In this document: in pieces, positions 54,559 to 63,570 of the stretch | Numbering within the stretch: the first letter of the stretch is position 1 | Layout of the letters: each line of letters begins with the position of its first letter | Source of the DNA: an uncultured Spirochaetaceae bacterium | GTDB taxonomy: Bacteria > Spirochaetota > Spirochaetia > Sphaerochaetales > Sphaerochaetaceae | Reading direction: 5' to 3' | Length of the DNA stretch: 64,000 bases | Assembly (NCBI GenBank): GCA_944389075.1 | Contig: CALXLA010000027.1 | Location: forward strand, 1 to 64,000 | Position numbers and translations under genes: made by a program | The notes under the pieces: model-generated | Told to the model about the DNA's origin: nothing | The model's database searches: none | Seen by the model: the letters and a program-made list of their open reading frames with translations, nothing else

Positions 54559-55113
54559 TCTTACGGCGCAGTAGATGAGCGAGAGGGCGAAAATCATGTT
54601 CATAGCCCTCATGTGGTGCTGGAAAAGCTTGGAGAGCATTGCACCACCTACTGCCCATACAAGTCCCGAGAGGAAGCAGATTATAGGAATGAGTGCTGAG
54701 ATAAGCACTTGTTCTGCCATGCTGTCCGTCATCGGTATTATATATGTCGAGATTGCTGTAAGCGCAAGAAGATATACCTTTACATTGACAAGCTGCAGCA
54801 TCATCCCTTCGATGAATGTGCATCCTTCTCCGCTTTTGCCGGTATCCTTCCTTGAAAGCATCTTCAGAGCAAGATAGACAAGATATGCGGCACCTATTAT
54901 CTTAAGCACGATTTCCGCAGAAGGGATTATCGCGTACAGGGCCTTTGATGCAATGAATGAGATTGCGGTAACTGCTGTTATGCCTACAAGCATCCCCCAA
55001 TTCAGCCTGATGCCTTTCCGAAGTCCGCAGGAGGCTGCATTTGCCATGGATAGCAGCGTATTCGGTCCCGGGGTGATTGCCATCGCAATCATGTAGATAA
55101 TCAGATTTGTCAT
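54547..55113 (-). CDS. LysE/RhtB family amino-acid exporter
   Basis: About 188 residues with six hydrophobic segments. The family hallmark near the start, MAITPGPNTLLSMANAASCGLRKG, is clear. LysE-type proteins export amino acids such as lysine, threonine or homoserine. Convergent placement next to aspartokinase is suggestive for the lysine/threonine branch but may be chance. The start at 55113 lies just after the terminator of the sugar-ATPase gene and has no strong ribosome-binding site. Confidence 0.88.
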   Translation of the reverse strand: MTNLIIYMIAMAITPGPNTLLSMANAASCGLRKGIRLNWGMLVGITAVTAISFIASKALYAIIPSAEIVLKIIGAAYLVYLALKMLSRKDTGKSGEGCTFIEGMMLQLVNVKVYLLALTAISTYIIPMTDSMAEQVLISALIPIICFLSGLVWAVGGAMLSKLFQHHMRAMNMIFALSLIYCAVRLFV

Positions 55114-55125
55114 ATCATGAGAAAA

Positions 55126-55149
55126 CTTCCCTCCCGGAGAGGAGGGAAG
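55126..55149 (-). terminator. terminator of the sugar-transport ATPase gene
   Basis: CTTCCCTCC / GGAGGGAAG form a 9-bp stem with a 6-base loop. On the minus strand it is followed by TTTTCTC. Confidence 0.88.
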
Positions 55150-55161
55150 CAATGCTTAGCA

Positions 55162-56256
55162 TCAGCGGATTGTCTTCTCAGTCTCAAGGTCGAAGAACTT
55201 AGCCTTCTCCATGTTGGCGATAAGAGCAACCTTCTCATCTGGCGCAGGGATGACTGTCGGATCGATCTTTCCGACGACCTTTGCCTTGGATGTTGATACA
55301 TAGACCTGTGTCTCGGAACCAAGAGGCTCAACAACAGATACATGTCCGTTGATTGTCTTGCCATCAATCGGTGTGTGAGAGAACTCGACGTCTTCTGGCC
55401 TGATTCCGAATGTGACATCCTTGCCGATATATGGCTGGAGGACCTTTGCCTGGGCAGGAGTTACCTCAAGGCGGAATGTTCCCTCATCAGCATATACCTT
55501 GTCGCCTTCCTTCTTGATGTTGACGACGAGGAAGTTCATCGGAGGTGATCCAATGAAGCCTGCGACAAACTTGTTGTCTGGCTCATTGTAGAGTTCCATA
55601 GGTCCGCCGATCTGCTGGATGACACCAAGCTTCATGACAACGATCTTGTCAGCCATTGTGAGAGCCTCAACCTGGTCGTGAGTAACGTAGATCATTGTTG
55701 CCTTGAGTCTGTTGTGGAGACCTGAGATCTCAGCTCTCATCTGGACTCTGAGCTTTGCGTCGAGGTTCGAGAGAGGCTCGTCGAAGAGGAAGACCTTTGG
55801 CTTTCTGACGATAGCTCTTCCTACAGCAACACGCTGTCTCTGACCACCGGAAAGTGCCTTCGGCTTTCTCTCGAGGAGTGACTCGATGTCGAGGATCTTT
55901 GCAGCTTCCTTGACGCGCTGATCGATTTCATCCTTCGGGAACTTCCTGATCTTGAGACCGAATGCCATGTTGTCATATACGGTCATGTGCGGGTACAGAG
56001 CATAGTTCTGGAATACCATTGCTATATCCCTGTCCTTAGGAGGAACGTCATTCACCAGCTTTCCATCAATGTAGAGCTCGCCAGAGGAGATATCCTCGAG
56101 GCCAGCAATCATTCTCAGTGTTGTGGACTTTCCACAGCCTGAAGGGCCGACGAGAACAACGAATTCCTGATCTTCGATGTCGATGTTGACGTTATCAACA
56201 GCCTTTACGCCGCCATCGTAGATCTTGCAGATATTCTTAAGTACAACTGCAGCCAT
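55162..56256 (-). CDS. CUT1-type sugar ABC transporter ATP-binding protein (MsmK/UgpC/MalK-like)
   Basis: A 364-residue ATPase: Walker A GPSGCGKSTTLRM, Q-loop MVFQNYALYPHM, signature LSGGQRQRVAVGRA, Walker B FLFDEPLSNLDAK, H-loop VTHDQVEAL. The C-terminal OB-like TOBE domain (about 240-364) includes FIGSPPMNFL and FGIRPEDVEF. No permease or binding protein is adjacent, so it is probably a shared ATPase, as MsmK is, for several sugar importers. AAGGAGC site. It is divergent from a TetR gene that could control it. Confidence 0.93.
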   Translation of the reverse strand: MAAVVLKNICKIYDGGVKAVDNVNIDIEDQEFVVLVGPSGCGKSTTLRMIAGLEDISSGELYIDGKLVNDVPPKDRDIAMVFQNYALYPHMTVYDNMAFGLKIRKFPKDEIDQRVKEAAKILDIESLLERKPKALSGGQRQRVAVGRAIVRKPKVFLFDEPLSNLDAKLRVQMRAEISGLHNRLKATMIYVTHDQVEALTMADKIVVMKLGVIQQIGGPMELYNEPDNKFVAGFIGSPPMNFLVVNIKKEGDKVYADEGTFRLEVTPAQAKVLQPYIGKDVTFGIRPEDVEFSHTPIDGKTINGHVSVVEPLGSETQVYVSTSKAKVVGKIDPTVIPAPDEKVALIANMEKAKFFDLETEKTIR

Positions 56257-56376
56257 TCAATTGCTCCTTTTTCGAATTGATAATTCAATGCTAAAGCCAC
56301 GAATCGGTGCCGTAAAGGAAAAAATGCTTCCCGAGGAGCGCTTTTTGATGCAAAAATCCCTGAAAACCCCGGTTTG

Positions 56377-56402
56377 TTGACTAAATATACTATATTAGTC
56401 AA
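56377..56402 (+). promoter_or_regulatory. TetR operator/promoter palindrome
   Basis: TTGACTAA and TTAGTCAA form a perfect 8-bp inverted repeat around ATATACTATA. The left arm starts with a -35-like TTGACT and the centre holds TATACT-like -10 sequences. It ends 9 bases before the TetR start, ideal for autorepression. Confidence 0.7.
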
Positions 56403-56411
56403 AATAGCTGT

Positions 56412-56996
56412 ATGCCGAAGAAATACAGCGAGCAGGAGAAGGAAAACATAAGGAAGACATTGAGAAGGGAAGCCTGCGAATGCCTCAGGATCTATGGCGT
56501 AAGACGTACCACAGTCGATGAGCTGGTGCATAGGGCTGATATCCCGAAAGGGACGTTCTATCTTTTCTATCCTCATAAGGAAGCGCTTTTCTATGATGTG
56601 ATACATACATTCATAAATGACATAGAACCAATGTATCTCTCGCTTCTCCAGGAGCTTGATGAGAATCACATCGTCACATCCCTTACTGATGTTTTCTACA
56701 GGATCCTGATGCGCGTGTACGATGAAGGCCTTTTCCGTTTCCTTGATGGAGCCGAGCTTGATCTTGTGTTCCGGAAATACGGCGAGGCTGAGAACATTGA
56801 GCTTGAGAAGACATTCTCAGAAGCCATAAAGCATCTGTTCTCGTTCTTCTATATAGAGGACGAGAATGATATCGCGGCTTTCTCAGAAGGCTATAAAGCA
56901 TTGATGTATCTGCTTCTTTCCGCCGACAGGCTCGATGGGAAAGAAAAGACCCTCCGATTCCTGATCAGAGGGCTTGTACTGCAGATGGTGGAGTAG
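56412..56996 (+). CDS. TetR-family transcriptional regulator
   Basis: A 194-residue repressor. The N-terminal helix-turn-helix (about 12-60) reads YGVRRTTVDELVHRADIPKG followed by TFYLFYPHKEALF, which is classical TetR. The C-terminal ligand domain is unclassified. A perfect palindrome lies just upstream and points to autoregulation and perhaps control of the divergent ATPase. Its stop directly abuts the end of the convergent CNNM-like gene. Confidence 0.9.
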   Translation: MPKKYSEQEKENIRKTLRREACECLRIYGVRRTTVDELVHRADIPKGTFYLFYPHKEALFYDVIHTFINDIEPMYLSLLQELDENHIVTSLTDVFYRILMRVYDEGLFRFLDGAELDLVFRKYGEAENIELEKTFSEAIKHLFSFFYIEDENDIAAFSEGYKALMYLLLSADRLDGKEKTLRFLIRGLVLQMVE

Positions 56997-58340
56997 TTAT
57001 TCAGCTTTGTCCGCGTCCTCTGCAGTGGTTTCTTCTTCGGAAAGACGAGTGATGATGGCACTTTCTATCCTGCGGTTCTCTATCTTCGTCACATGGATAT
57101 CGAGGCCGTTTATCTTCACATCCAGCTCTGTGCCGTCCTCAGGAATCTGCTCAAGCGTGGATAGGACCATGCCTCCTATAGTGTCATAATCCTCGTTCTC
57201 CTCGATCTCTATTCCTGTTTCCTCTGAAAAGTCGGACAGAAGGAGAGAGCCGGAGACTTCCCATGTATTGTCATCGATTTTCTGTATCTCTGCTTCCTCA
57301 GCCGGATCGAACTCATCATAGATGTTGCCGACAATTTCCTCTATAAGGTCTTCCATCGTGATTATGCCTATAGTCTGTCCATATTCATCGACAACGATTG
57401 CGAGATGCGTCTTCTTGGCCTGCATGTTCTGGAAGAGCTTGTCTGCATGTATCGATTCCGGAACCATGTATGGCGGTCTGAGAAGATCCTTTATGCGCTT
57501 TCTCTCACCTTCATTGCGGTTGATGAGGAAATCACGCGCGTTGAGTATTCCCTTTATATCGTTTATGTTCTCGCCATATACCGGGAAGCGGGAAAGTCCA
57601 GTTTCCTTTATCTTGTCGAGGATTTCATATTCAGGAGTATCGATCTGGAACGCAACGACATCTGATTCCCTTGTCATGATTTCAGTAATCGATGTGTCAT
57701 TGAACTCGAATACATTCTGTATCCATTCCTTCTCATCCTCTTCGATGGATCCTGATTTGCCGCCAGCATCGACCATCATGCGGATATCGTCTTCCGTGAC
57801 TTCCTCATTGCCGCTCTTGTCTTCCATCCTCAGCAGCCTGAGGACAAGCGATGTGCATGCTGTAAGAAGCCAGATCGCGGGTCGCATGATCTTCGCAAGC
57901 ACGATGATCGTCCCACAGGCGAACTTAGCGACCTGATAGGACTTCTGCTGTGCAATCCTCTTTGGCACAAGCTCACCGAAGATGAGCGTGAAGAACGAGA
58001 TGATGATTGTCGTTATGACAATTGCGATCGTCCCGAGTGTAGCATCCGAAAGCGGCAGTCCCCAGCTTCTGAAGACAGGCACAAGATATACTGAGATATT
58101 GTCTGCTGCAAACGCAGAGCCAAGGAATCCCGCCAGGGTGATGCCTATCTGTATTGTCGAGAGGAATGCGGACTGATTCTCAGTGAGCCTCATCAGCTTC
58201 GAAGCTGCCTTGTCACCTTCTTCCGATAGCTTTTCGAGTTTTGTCCTGCTTAGTGATATCACGGCAATCTCTGTCGCCGCGAAAAACGCATTCAATAATA
58301 TAAGTATTATCTGCAGCAGAAGCTGCTGTATTATAGTCAC
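56997..58340 (-). CDS. CNNM/CorC-like hemolysin-family membrane protein
   Basis: A 447-residue protein with a DUF21 membrane domain (about 1-190, four segments), two CBS domains (about 210-335; ITEIMTRESDVVAFQ, LAIVVDEYGQTIGIITMEDL) and a C-terminal CorC_HlyC domain (about 345-430). Related proteins work in Mg2+ or Co2+ efflux or resistance; the old name is hemolysin/TlyC. No operon partners. Confidence 0.92.
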   Translation of the reverse strand: MTIIQQLLLQIILILLNAFFAATEIAVISLSRTKLEKLSEEGDKAASKLMRLTENQSAFLSTIQIGITLAGFLGSAFAADNISVYLVPVFRSWGLPLSDATLGTIAIVITTIIISFFTLIFGELVPKRIAQQKSYQVAKFACGTIIVLAKIMRPAIWLLTACTSLVLRLLRMEDKSGNEEVTEDDIRMMVDAGGKSGSIEEDEKEWIQNVFEFNDTSITEIMTRESDVVAFQIDTPEYEILDKIKETGLSRFPVYGENINDIKGILNARDFLINRNEGERKRIKDLLRPPYMVPESIHADKLFQNMQAKKTHLAIVVDEYGQTIGIITMEDLIEEIVGNIYDEFDPAEEAEIQKIDDNTWEVSGSLLLSDFSEETGIEIEENEDYDTIGGMVLSTLEQIPEDGTELDVKINGLDIHVTKIENRRIESAIITRLSEEETTAEDADKAE

Positions 58341-58597
58341 CTTAATTCTCCTTTATCTTCCTGAGTTTTCTTCCAGAGAACATTCAGAGCCGGAGATTAA
58401 GGCGGAAGCATCCTGATAAGTATGGGTCAGGATCTTCGTCATTCAATATGGCTCTACTGCCAGGGCCTTCGTCCATTTATCATCCTTTGCATCCAGTGAT
58501 GCGAGTGAAAACTAACTTTAATATTGGCAGTATTATCTTCTGCGGTCAAGGTTTGATTCCCTCATCTCCATATATTCTGCACATCAGGCAAAGAAAA

Positions 58598-58618
58598 GGC
58601 AGCCAGTTCAAGGCTGCC
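58598..58618 (-). terminator. terminator of the outer-membrane-type protein gene
   Basis: GGCAGCC / GGCTGCC form a 7-bp stem with a 7-base loop; on the minus strand TTTTCTTT follows. The other bases between 58341 and 58597 show no gene that I can support. Confidence 0.82.
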
Positions 58619-58627
58619 AGATTCTCT

Positions 58628-59167
58628 TCAGTATGCGTATGACACGCCAAGGTATGGCGCTATGTAGAAGCCTGTCATGAATCCTGCGTATGTATCGCCT
58701 TCATAAGTGAATGTTCCGAAGAAAGGACCACCAAGGCCGACTCCCACATTGAGCCTCAATGCGTCGAGGAACGTGAAGTCAACCGCGATTCTGCCATACA
58801 TTCCGATATAGAATTCAGAAAGGGCCTCAAGCACGGAAGGCACATATGTTCCATTTATGCCGACTCCTATAGTAAGCCCAAGAAGCGGATTGAATTCCAT
58901 CCTGTAGCCATAGCCGATTCTTGCGGCAACGCCTGCAATAGTCTTTCCTTGCAGGAATTCAAGTTCAGTTCCGATTCCGTATTCTATTCCTGAACCGTCC
59001 GATCCGATATAGTTCGCACCATCAACAGTAATTAGAAGAGTCATGTCGTTCGCATCTCCCGCCCACATCCACTGAGGCGATACAGATACGCCGATCTGAT
59101 TGTCAGCAGCTGAGGCTGCGAATGCTGAGCAGAATACCAGTGCCAGGATCAAGATTTTCTTCTTCAT
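58628..59167 (-). CDS. putative outer-membrane beta-barrel protein
   Basis: A 179-residue protein with a signal peptide (MKKKILILALVFCSAFAASA) and a mature chain of alternating-residue strands with Gly turns (ARIGYGYRMEFNPLLGLTIG), ending in a Tyr-rich strand (PYLGVSYAY), as for beta-barrels inserted by BamA. Start set at 59167 by AAGGAGAAAA. It resembles small spirochaete outer-membrane proteins, but no family is certain. Confidence 0.75.
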   Translation of the reverse strand: MKKKILILALVFCSAFAASAADNQIGVSVSPQWMWAGDANDMTLLITVDGANYIGSDGSGIEYGIGTELEFLQGKTIAGVAARIGYGYRMEFNPLLGLTIGVGINGTYVPSVLEALSEFYIGMYGRIAVDFTFLDALRLNVGVGLGGPFFGTFTYEGDTYAGFMTGFYIAPYLGVSYAY

Positions 59168-59278
59168 TGGTTTTCTCCTTGATTCCATTCTACTTGCAGG
59201 AGAACATCCTGCAAAGTGCATATGATTGCCTGTGTCGCTTATTGCTGCTGTTTCCGTATGTTGTGATATCCTTACATC

Positions 59279-60445
59279 ATGATAGATAGAGATGAGCTTG
59301 TTTCATTTGTCCAGGATGTGATACGCATCCCAAGCTATTCAGGACAGGAAGGTTCTGTGGCAGACTTCCTTCACGACAAGATGCTGTCCTTTGGGTTTGA
59401 TGAAGTGCAGCGTGTACGCTATGGAAGCATTCTTGGCTGCATTCATGGAAATAAGCCTGGTCCGACGATTCTAATGGATGGTCATATAGATACTGTTGAT
59501 GTAATCGACAGCAGCGAGTGGGCACATGATCCTTTCGGGGCTGAGATGGCAGACGGGAAAATCTATGGAAGGGGAACTTCCGATATGAAAGGCAGTGTCG
59601 CAGCTATGATTTATGCCGCATCTTCTTTCTCCGATCATGATTTTGCCGGCGATATCTATATTTCATGCACTGTTCATGAGGAATGCTTTGAAGGAGTATC
59701 AAGCCGTGAGATAACGAAGCTTGTCCATCCTGATTTCGTGATCATAGGTGAAGCGACATCGACAACTGTGAAGATCGGACAGAGAGGCAGGGCAGAAATC
59801 GTTGTCGAGACAGAAGGCATAAGCTGTCATTCATCGAATCCTGAAAAAGGCCTGAATGCTGTCTATTCGATGCTTGAAGTCATTACTGAGATAAGGAAAC
59901 TTGTGCCTACAGAGCATCCGGTTCTGGGCAAGGGCATACTTGAGCTTACCGATATCATCAGCTATCCATATCCCGGTGCTTCTGTGGTTCCGGCTCTCTG
60001 CCGCGCGACATTTGACAGACGTACGCTTGTCGGAGAGACAAAGGAAGATATCCTGTCTCAGGTCAATGATGCGATAACGAAGGCACAGAAAAGGAATCCG
60101 GCCATAAAAGCAAGGGCGTATATAGCAAAAGGCTCTGCTGATTGCTATACAGGTGAAAAGATAGAGGCTGAGCGTTATTTCCCTGCATGGGTCACATCGC
60201 TTGACGATCCATTTGTCAGGAAGGCTATCAAAGGTCTTGAGAAGGCTGGAATCGATGCGCCGATTTCACATTTCTCATTCTGCACAAACGGAAGCCATTA
60301 TGCAGGAGAGGCTGGTATCCCGACCATAGGATACGGGCCATCGCTTGAGTCGCTTGCCCATGTGAGGGATGAGTATATAGAGATTGATCAGCTTGTGAAG
60401 GCCGTTAATGGATTCCGTTCAATTCTGAAGGAACTTACAGCCTGA
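59279..60445 (+). CDS. M20-family metallohydrolase (YgeY-like)
   Basis: A 388-residue M20 peptidase/deacetylase. Zinc ligands and catalytic acids: MDGHIDTVD, GRGTSDMKGS, VHEECFEGVS and the C-terminal HFSFCTNGSHYAG. The dimerisation domain lies at about 175-285. Length and the ECFEG form of the Glu-Glu motif suit the YgeY group, linked in some anaerobes to selenium or purine metabolism; no such genes are next to it. It may instead be a dipeptidase or deacetylase. Confidence 0.85.
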   Translation: MIDRDELVSFVQDVIRIPSYSGQEGSVADFLHDKMLSFGFDEVQRVRYGSILGCIHGNKPGPTILMDGHIDTVDVIDSSEWAHDPFGAEMADGKIYGRGTSDMKGSVAAMIYAASSFSDHDFAGDIYISCTVHEECFEGVSSREITKLVHPDFVIIGEATSTTVKIGQRGRAEIVVETEGISCHSSNPEKGLNAVYSMLEVITEIRKLVPTEHPVLGKGILELTDIISYPYPGASVVPALCRATFDRRTLVGETKEDILSQVNDAITKAQKRNPAIKARAYIAKGSADCYTGEKIEAERYFPAWVTSLDDPFVRKAIKGLEKAGIDAPISHFSFCTNGSHYAGEAGIPTIGYGPSLESLAHVRDEYIEIDQLVKAVNGFRSILKELTA

Positions 60446-60448
60446 AGA

Positions 60449-60474
60449 GGGGACTTCCCCGGAGAGAAGTCCCC
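60449..60474. terminator. hairpin between convergent genes
   Basis: GGGGACTTC / GAAGTCCCC form a perfect 9-bp GC-rich stem with an 8-base loop between the M20 and flavodoxin stops. There is no T-run on either side, so termination strength is uncertain. Confidence 0.5.
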
Positions 60475-60481
60475 GGGGAGA

Positions 60482-60898
60482 TCACGCAAGGCTCTGAGCT
60501 GCTTCCTTAAGTGCATCTTCTGTCTCTGCGTCGGGAGCTTCCTGGCAGATCACAGGCTCATGTGTCAGCACTGCGCCTGCGTTCTCGCATCTTTCCTGCC
60601 AGTTGCGCATCCATTCGCCATCGCCCCATCCGTAGGAGCCGAACAGGATGATCCTCTTTCCGGATAGACTCCCTTCTACTGATGCGAACATCGGTTCGAA
60701 TACGTCTTCTTCCAGGACTTCGGCACCCATGGCAGGACAGCCGAAGGCTATTGCGTCGTAGCTGGATACATCGTCAGGGCCGAATGCCGATGGATCGATG
60801 ACAGATACCTCTGCCTTCTTGCCGAGTTCAGCCTTGACGATATCGGCCATTGCTTCTGTGTTGCCTGTACCAGAGTAGTAAACCAGTGCAGCTTTCAT
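60482..60898 (-). CDS. flavodoxin
   Basis: A 138-residue short-chain flavodoxin. The FMN phosphate loop is VYYSGTGNTEAMAD, with isoalloxazine loops near FGCPAMGAEVLEE and FGSYGWGDGEWM. It carries low-potential electrons and commonly replaces ferredoxin when iron is scarce. Start 60898 with a GGAGGAAA site. It follows the DUF3793 gene by 11 bases, in one operon behind two palindromic operators. Confidence 0.93.
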   Translation of the reverse strand: MKAALVYYSGTGNTEAMADIVKAELGKKAEVSVIDPSAFGPDDVSSYDAIAFGCPAMGAEVLEEDVFEPMFASVEGSLSGKRIILFGSYGWGDGEWMRNWQERCENAGAVLTHEPVICQEAPDAETEDALKEAAQSLA

Positions 60899-60909
60899 AT
60901 ATTTCCTCC

Positions 60910-61446
60910 TCAAGCTGTGATGCACAGCTTTTCAATTGCTGTTCCATTGCTGTATGCAGCCCAGTAGACTGCCCTGCATTTCGTCCACTTATCAAGAAGT
61001 TTCCTCGCAGAATCCTCATTGTCATAGACTTTCCATAAGCCGCTGAATCTGAAGTTGCGGCCCTTGTTCTCGATGAACCCTCTTACATCGCCAAGAGGGT
61101 ATCCCAGGAAGATCCCGACCTCATGCGGGAAGGATTCTGTCATGAATCGTTCCCTGAGCCTGGTAAGACAGCTTTTAAGGCAGCTGCAATCATAGCCAAG
61201 CGGTGAGAGTATCGAGACGGCTTCCTGGGATGACAATATTTCCTCAAGGCTTCTTGGTCTGTAGACAAGAAGCAGTGTGGAAGATGAGATGTTCTTAAGT
61301 GGCCAGATGAAGAGTCCTTTCTCCTCGAGGGCCTTTCTTGGGAATGCTGTTCTTTCAGTCAGAGGTTGCAGAGATAGAAGAGACGCGCTTTTCAGTCCTG
61401 CAAGGGTTGGTGCGGAATGCAATACAAGAAGATCGGTAAGAGACAT
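60910..61446 (-). CDS. DUF3793 family protein
   Basis: A 178-residue protein of the DUF3793 family, common in gut anaerobes next to flavodoxin and ferrous-iron uptake genes. Recognisable parts are the N-terminal LVLHSAPTLAGLKSASL and the PHEVGIFLGYPLGDVRGFI stretch. Function unknown; the neighbourhood suggests a role in iron limitation. Start at ATG 61446 with AAGGAGG. Confidence 0.85.
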   Translation of the reverse strand: MSLTDLLVLHSAPTLAGLKSASLLSLQPLTERTAFPRKALEEKGLFIWPLKNISSSTLLLVYRPRSLEEILSSQEAVSILSPLGYDCSCLKSCLTRLRERFMTESFPHEVGIFLGYPLGDVRGFIENKGRNFRFSGLWKVYDNEDSARKLLDKWTKCRAVYWAAYSNGTAIEKLCITA

Positions 61447-61457
61447 CTTTCCTCCTT

Positions 61458-61477
61458 GGGTTAGTCATTGCTAACCC
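61458..61477 (-). promoter_or_regulatory. palindromic operator 1 of the flavodoxin operon
   Basis: GGGTTAG-TCATTG-CTAACCC, a perfect 7-bp-arm palindrome, lies just upstream of the DUF3793 ribosome-binding site. Its 16-base core matches operator 2 in 13 or more positions. The arms resemble DtxR/IdeR-type boxes. Confidence 0.6.
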
Positions 61478-61490
61478 ATGATATCAATCA

Positions 61491-61529
61491 AAAGGACCGG
61501 AGGGAGAGAAGGAAGGACTCCGGCCCTTT
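61491..61529 (-). promoter_or_regulatory. leader stem-loop of the flavodoxin operon
   Basis: AAAGGACCGGAG and CTCCGGCCCTTT pair over 12 positions (one G-U) with a 15-base loop. On the minus strand a TTTTG follows. It lies between the predicted promoter and the gene, so it could be an attenuator or a barrier against read-through. Confidence 0.45.
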
Positions 61530-61538
61530 GACAATAGG

Positions 61539-61569
61539 AGTATAGCACATTGAGTTAGCGTTTGCTAAC
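61539..61569 (-). promoter_or_regulatory. promoter and operator 2 of the flavodoxin operon
   Basis: On the minus strand a TATACT -10 occupies 61544-61539. The palindrome GTTAGCGTTTGCTAAC (61554-61569) covers where the -35 would be, so a bound repressor would exclude polymerase. Confidence 0.55.
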
Positions 61570-61656
61570 CATTTTTTGATGCTTGACTGATAAATTTTTC
61601 TTCGATATCGTGTTTTTGACAAAAACAATAAAAATGTAAAATAAAAGAGGGTGGAT

Positions 61657-63534
61657 ATGTACAGCACGCTTGTTGAGATGTTCGACAAGAGAGTCCAGGC
61701 ATCGCCGGATGCCATTGCGCAATATGGTAAGGATGAGAAAGGTCTTTTCTATCCTATTTCATATAAGGAACTCCAGGAAAGGGTGAGGTCGCTTGCGCTT
61801 GCACTGAGAGAATTCGGCATCAGGCGTGGCGATAAGGTCGGAATCATATCTGATAACAGACCTGAGTGGCTTGCATCGGATCTCGCGATTCTTTCCCTTG
61901 GCGCAGCTGATGTCCCGCGTGGAAGGGATGCCATGCCATATGAGGTTGAGCACATCCTGAAGACGACAGATGCAGAGATCGTGTTTGCCGAGAATAATGA
62001 GCAGCTTGATAAAATCCTTGGCATCAGGAAGTCCCTCTCAAAGCTTAAGAAGATTATTCTTATCGAAGGAAAGATTCCGGAACAGGAAGATATTGAAGTT
62101 GTTCATTATTCAAGCCTCCTTGAGAAAGGCAGAGCACTTGCCTCAGTATCGGATCATGACTGGACAGATTATGGCTCCTCCGATGATATTGCCACAGTTA
62201 TATTCACATCCGGCACGACAGGACTGCCAAAGGGCGTGATGATCTCCCATGGCAGCATGCTGTATCAGCTTGGGGAGATTGATAAGATCATAGACTTCAA
62301 GCCTGGCTGGAAGTGGCTTTCCGTCCTTCCTGTATGGCATGCGTTTGAGCGGATACTCCAGTATGCGGCCCTTTATGAAACCAATGCAATTGCATATTCA
62401 AAGCCTATTGGCAAAATCCTCATGACTGATATCCAGAGAATCAATCCAGAGATCCTCCCATCTGTGCCAAGGATATGGGAGACAGTCAAAAGCGGTGTCT
62501 ATCAGACGCTCAAAGGGAAAAGCCCTGCAGAGGCAAGAGCCTTCAGTTTCTTCCTCTCGATGGCAAAGCGCTATCGCAGGCTTGAGAGCATAGTGAAGGA
62601 CAGGATCCCCAAGTATGGAAAGACATTCCGCCTGCCGATGCGTGTTGTATCATATATCCCTTATATCATTTCGAAAGGCATATACAAGATAGGCGACAAA
62701 GCTGCGTTCTCACAGATCAAGTCGAAGTTCGGCACCTCGTTTGTCGGAGGTGTAAGCGGCGGTGGTTCTATATCCAAGGATGCGACTGAGTTCTTTGAGG
62801 CAATCGGCATCAGGATCCTGAATGGCTATGGCCTTACGGAAACGGGACCTGTCGTAGGTGTGACAAGCTATAAGCATCCTGTCAATGGCATCATGCATAA
62901 ATTTGAAGGCACAGAGCTCAAGGTCGTTGACAAGGAAGGCAGGACATTGGGACCTGGTGAGAAAGGAGAGCTTCTCATAAGAGGACCTCAGGTCATGAAG
63001 GGCTATTATAATGACAAGGCCCGGACAGATGAGATCATCGATGAGGAAGGATTCCTTCACAGCGGAGATCTTGCGGTCCTTGATATCCATGGTGATTTCT
63101 CGATTGTCGGCAGAGTGAAGGATACGATAGTCCTTTCCGGTGGCGAGAATGTTGAGCCTGTTCCTATTGAGAAGGCTCTGATGGAAAGCGAGTATATAGA
63201 GACAGCCGTGGTTATCGGACAGGACAAGAAGCATCTTGGTGCCCTGATTTCCATAAATGAGAAGAACACGGAGCTTTATCTGAAAGCAAATAACATACCT
63301 TATGTAAGCAGGACCGGACTTGCTGAGCTTGATGATGTCAAAGCGCTTATCAACAAGGAAATCGTAAAATACGTCAACACAGAGCGAGGTTTCAAGGCCT
63401 TTGAGCAGATCTCGCGCTTCGCGATAACAGACAATCAGTTCCAGGTTGGCCGTGAACTGAGTGCGAAGCAGGAGATCAAGCGATCTGAAATAATGAAGCT
63501 CTACAGCAAGGAAATCGAGTCCATTTTCAATTGA
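61657..63534 (+). CDS. long-chain fatty-acid--CoA ligase (AMP-forming)
   Basis: A 625-residue ANL-family enzyme that activates fatty acids with ATP and CoA. Motifs: the P-loop IFTSGTTGLPKG, WLSVLPVWHAFER, LNGYGLTETGPVVG, the SGDLAVLDIHGDFSIVGR hinge region and the catalytic-Lys-bearing C-terminus near FQVGRELSAKQEIKR. It probably supplies acyl-CoA for phospholipids from host fatty acids, as expected in spirochaetes. I use the ATG at 61657 (GAGGGTGG site); an in-frame GTG two codons earlier is possible. Confidence 0.95.
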   Translation: MYSTLVEMFDKRVQASPDAIAQYGKDEKGLFYPISYKELQERVRSLALALREFGIRRGDKVGIISDNRPEWLASDLAILSLGAADVPRGRDAMPYEVEHILKTTDAEIVFAENNEQLDKILGIRKSLSKLKKIILIEGKIPEQEDIEVVHYSSLLEKGRALASVSDHDWTDYGSSDDIATVIFTSGTTGLPKGVMISHGSMLYQLGEIDKIIDFKPGWKWLSVLPVWHAFERILQYAALYETNAIAYSKPIGKILMTDIQRINPEILPSVPRIWETVKSGVYQTLKGKSPAEARAFSFFLSMAKRYRRLESIVKDRIPKYGKTFRLPMRVVSYIPYIISKGIYKIGDKAAFSQIKSKFGTSFVGGVSGGGSISKDATEFFEAIGIRILNGYGLTETGPVVGVTSYKHPVNGIMHKFEGTELKVVDKEGRTLGPGEKGELLIRGPQVMKGYYNDKARTDEIIDEEGFLHSGDLAVLDIHGDFSIVGRVKDTIVLSGGENVEPVPIEKALMESEYIETAVVIGQDKKHLGALISINEKNTELYLKANNIPYVSRTGLAELDDVKALINKEIVKYVNTERGFKAFEQISRFAITDNQFQVGRELSAKQEIKRSEIMKLYSKEIESIFN

Positions 63535-63570
63535 TTAAAGCAGAGCTACAGCTCATTCTGCTAAGGGGGG

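Noticed and set aside
58448-58642. Small open frame in the 58.3-58.6 kb gap
   Set aside because: No ribosome-binding site, it crosses the terminator and the end of the convergent gene, and its composition is not protein-like.
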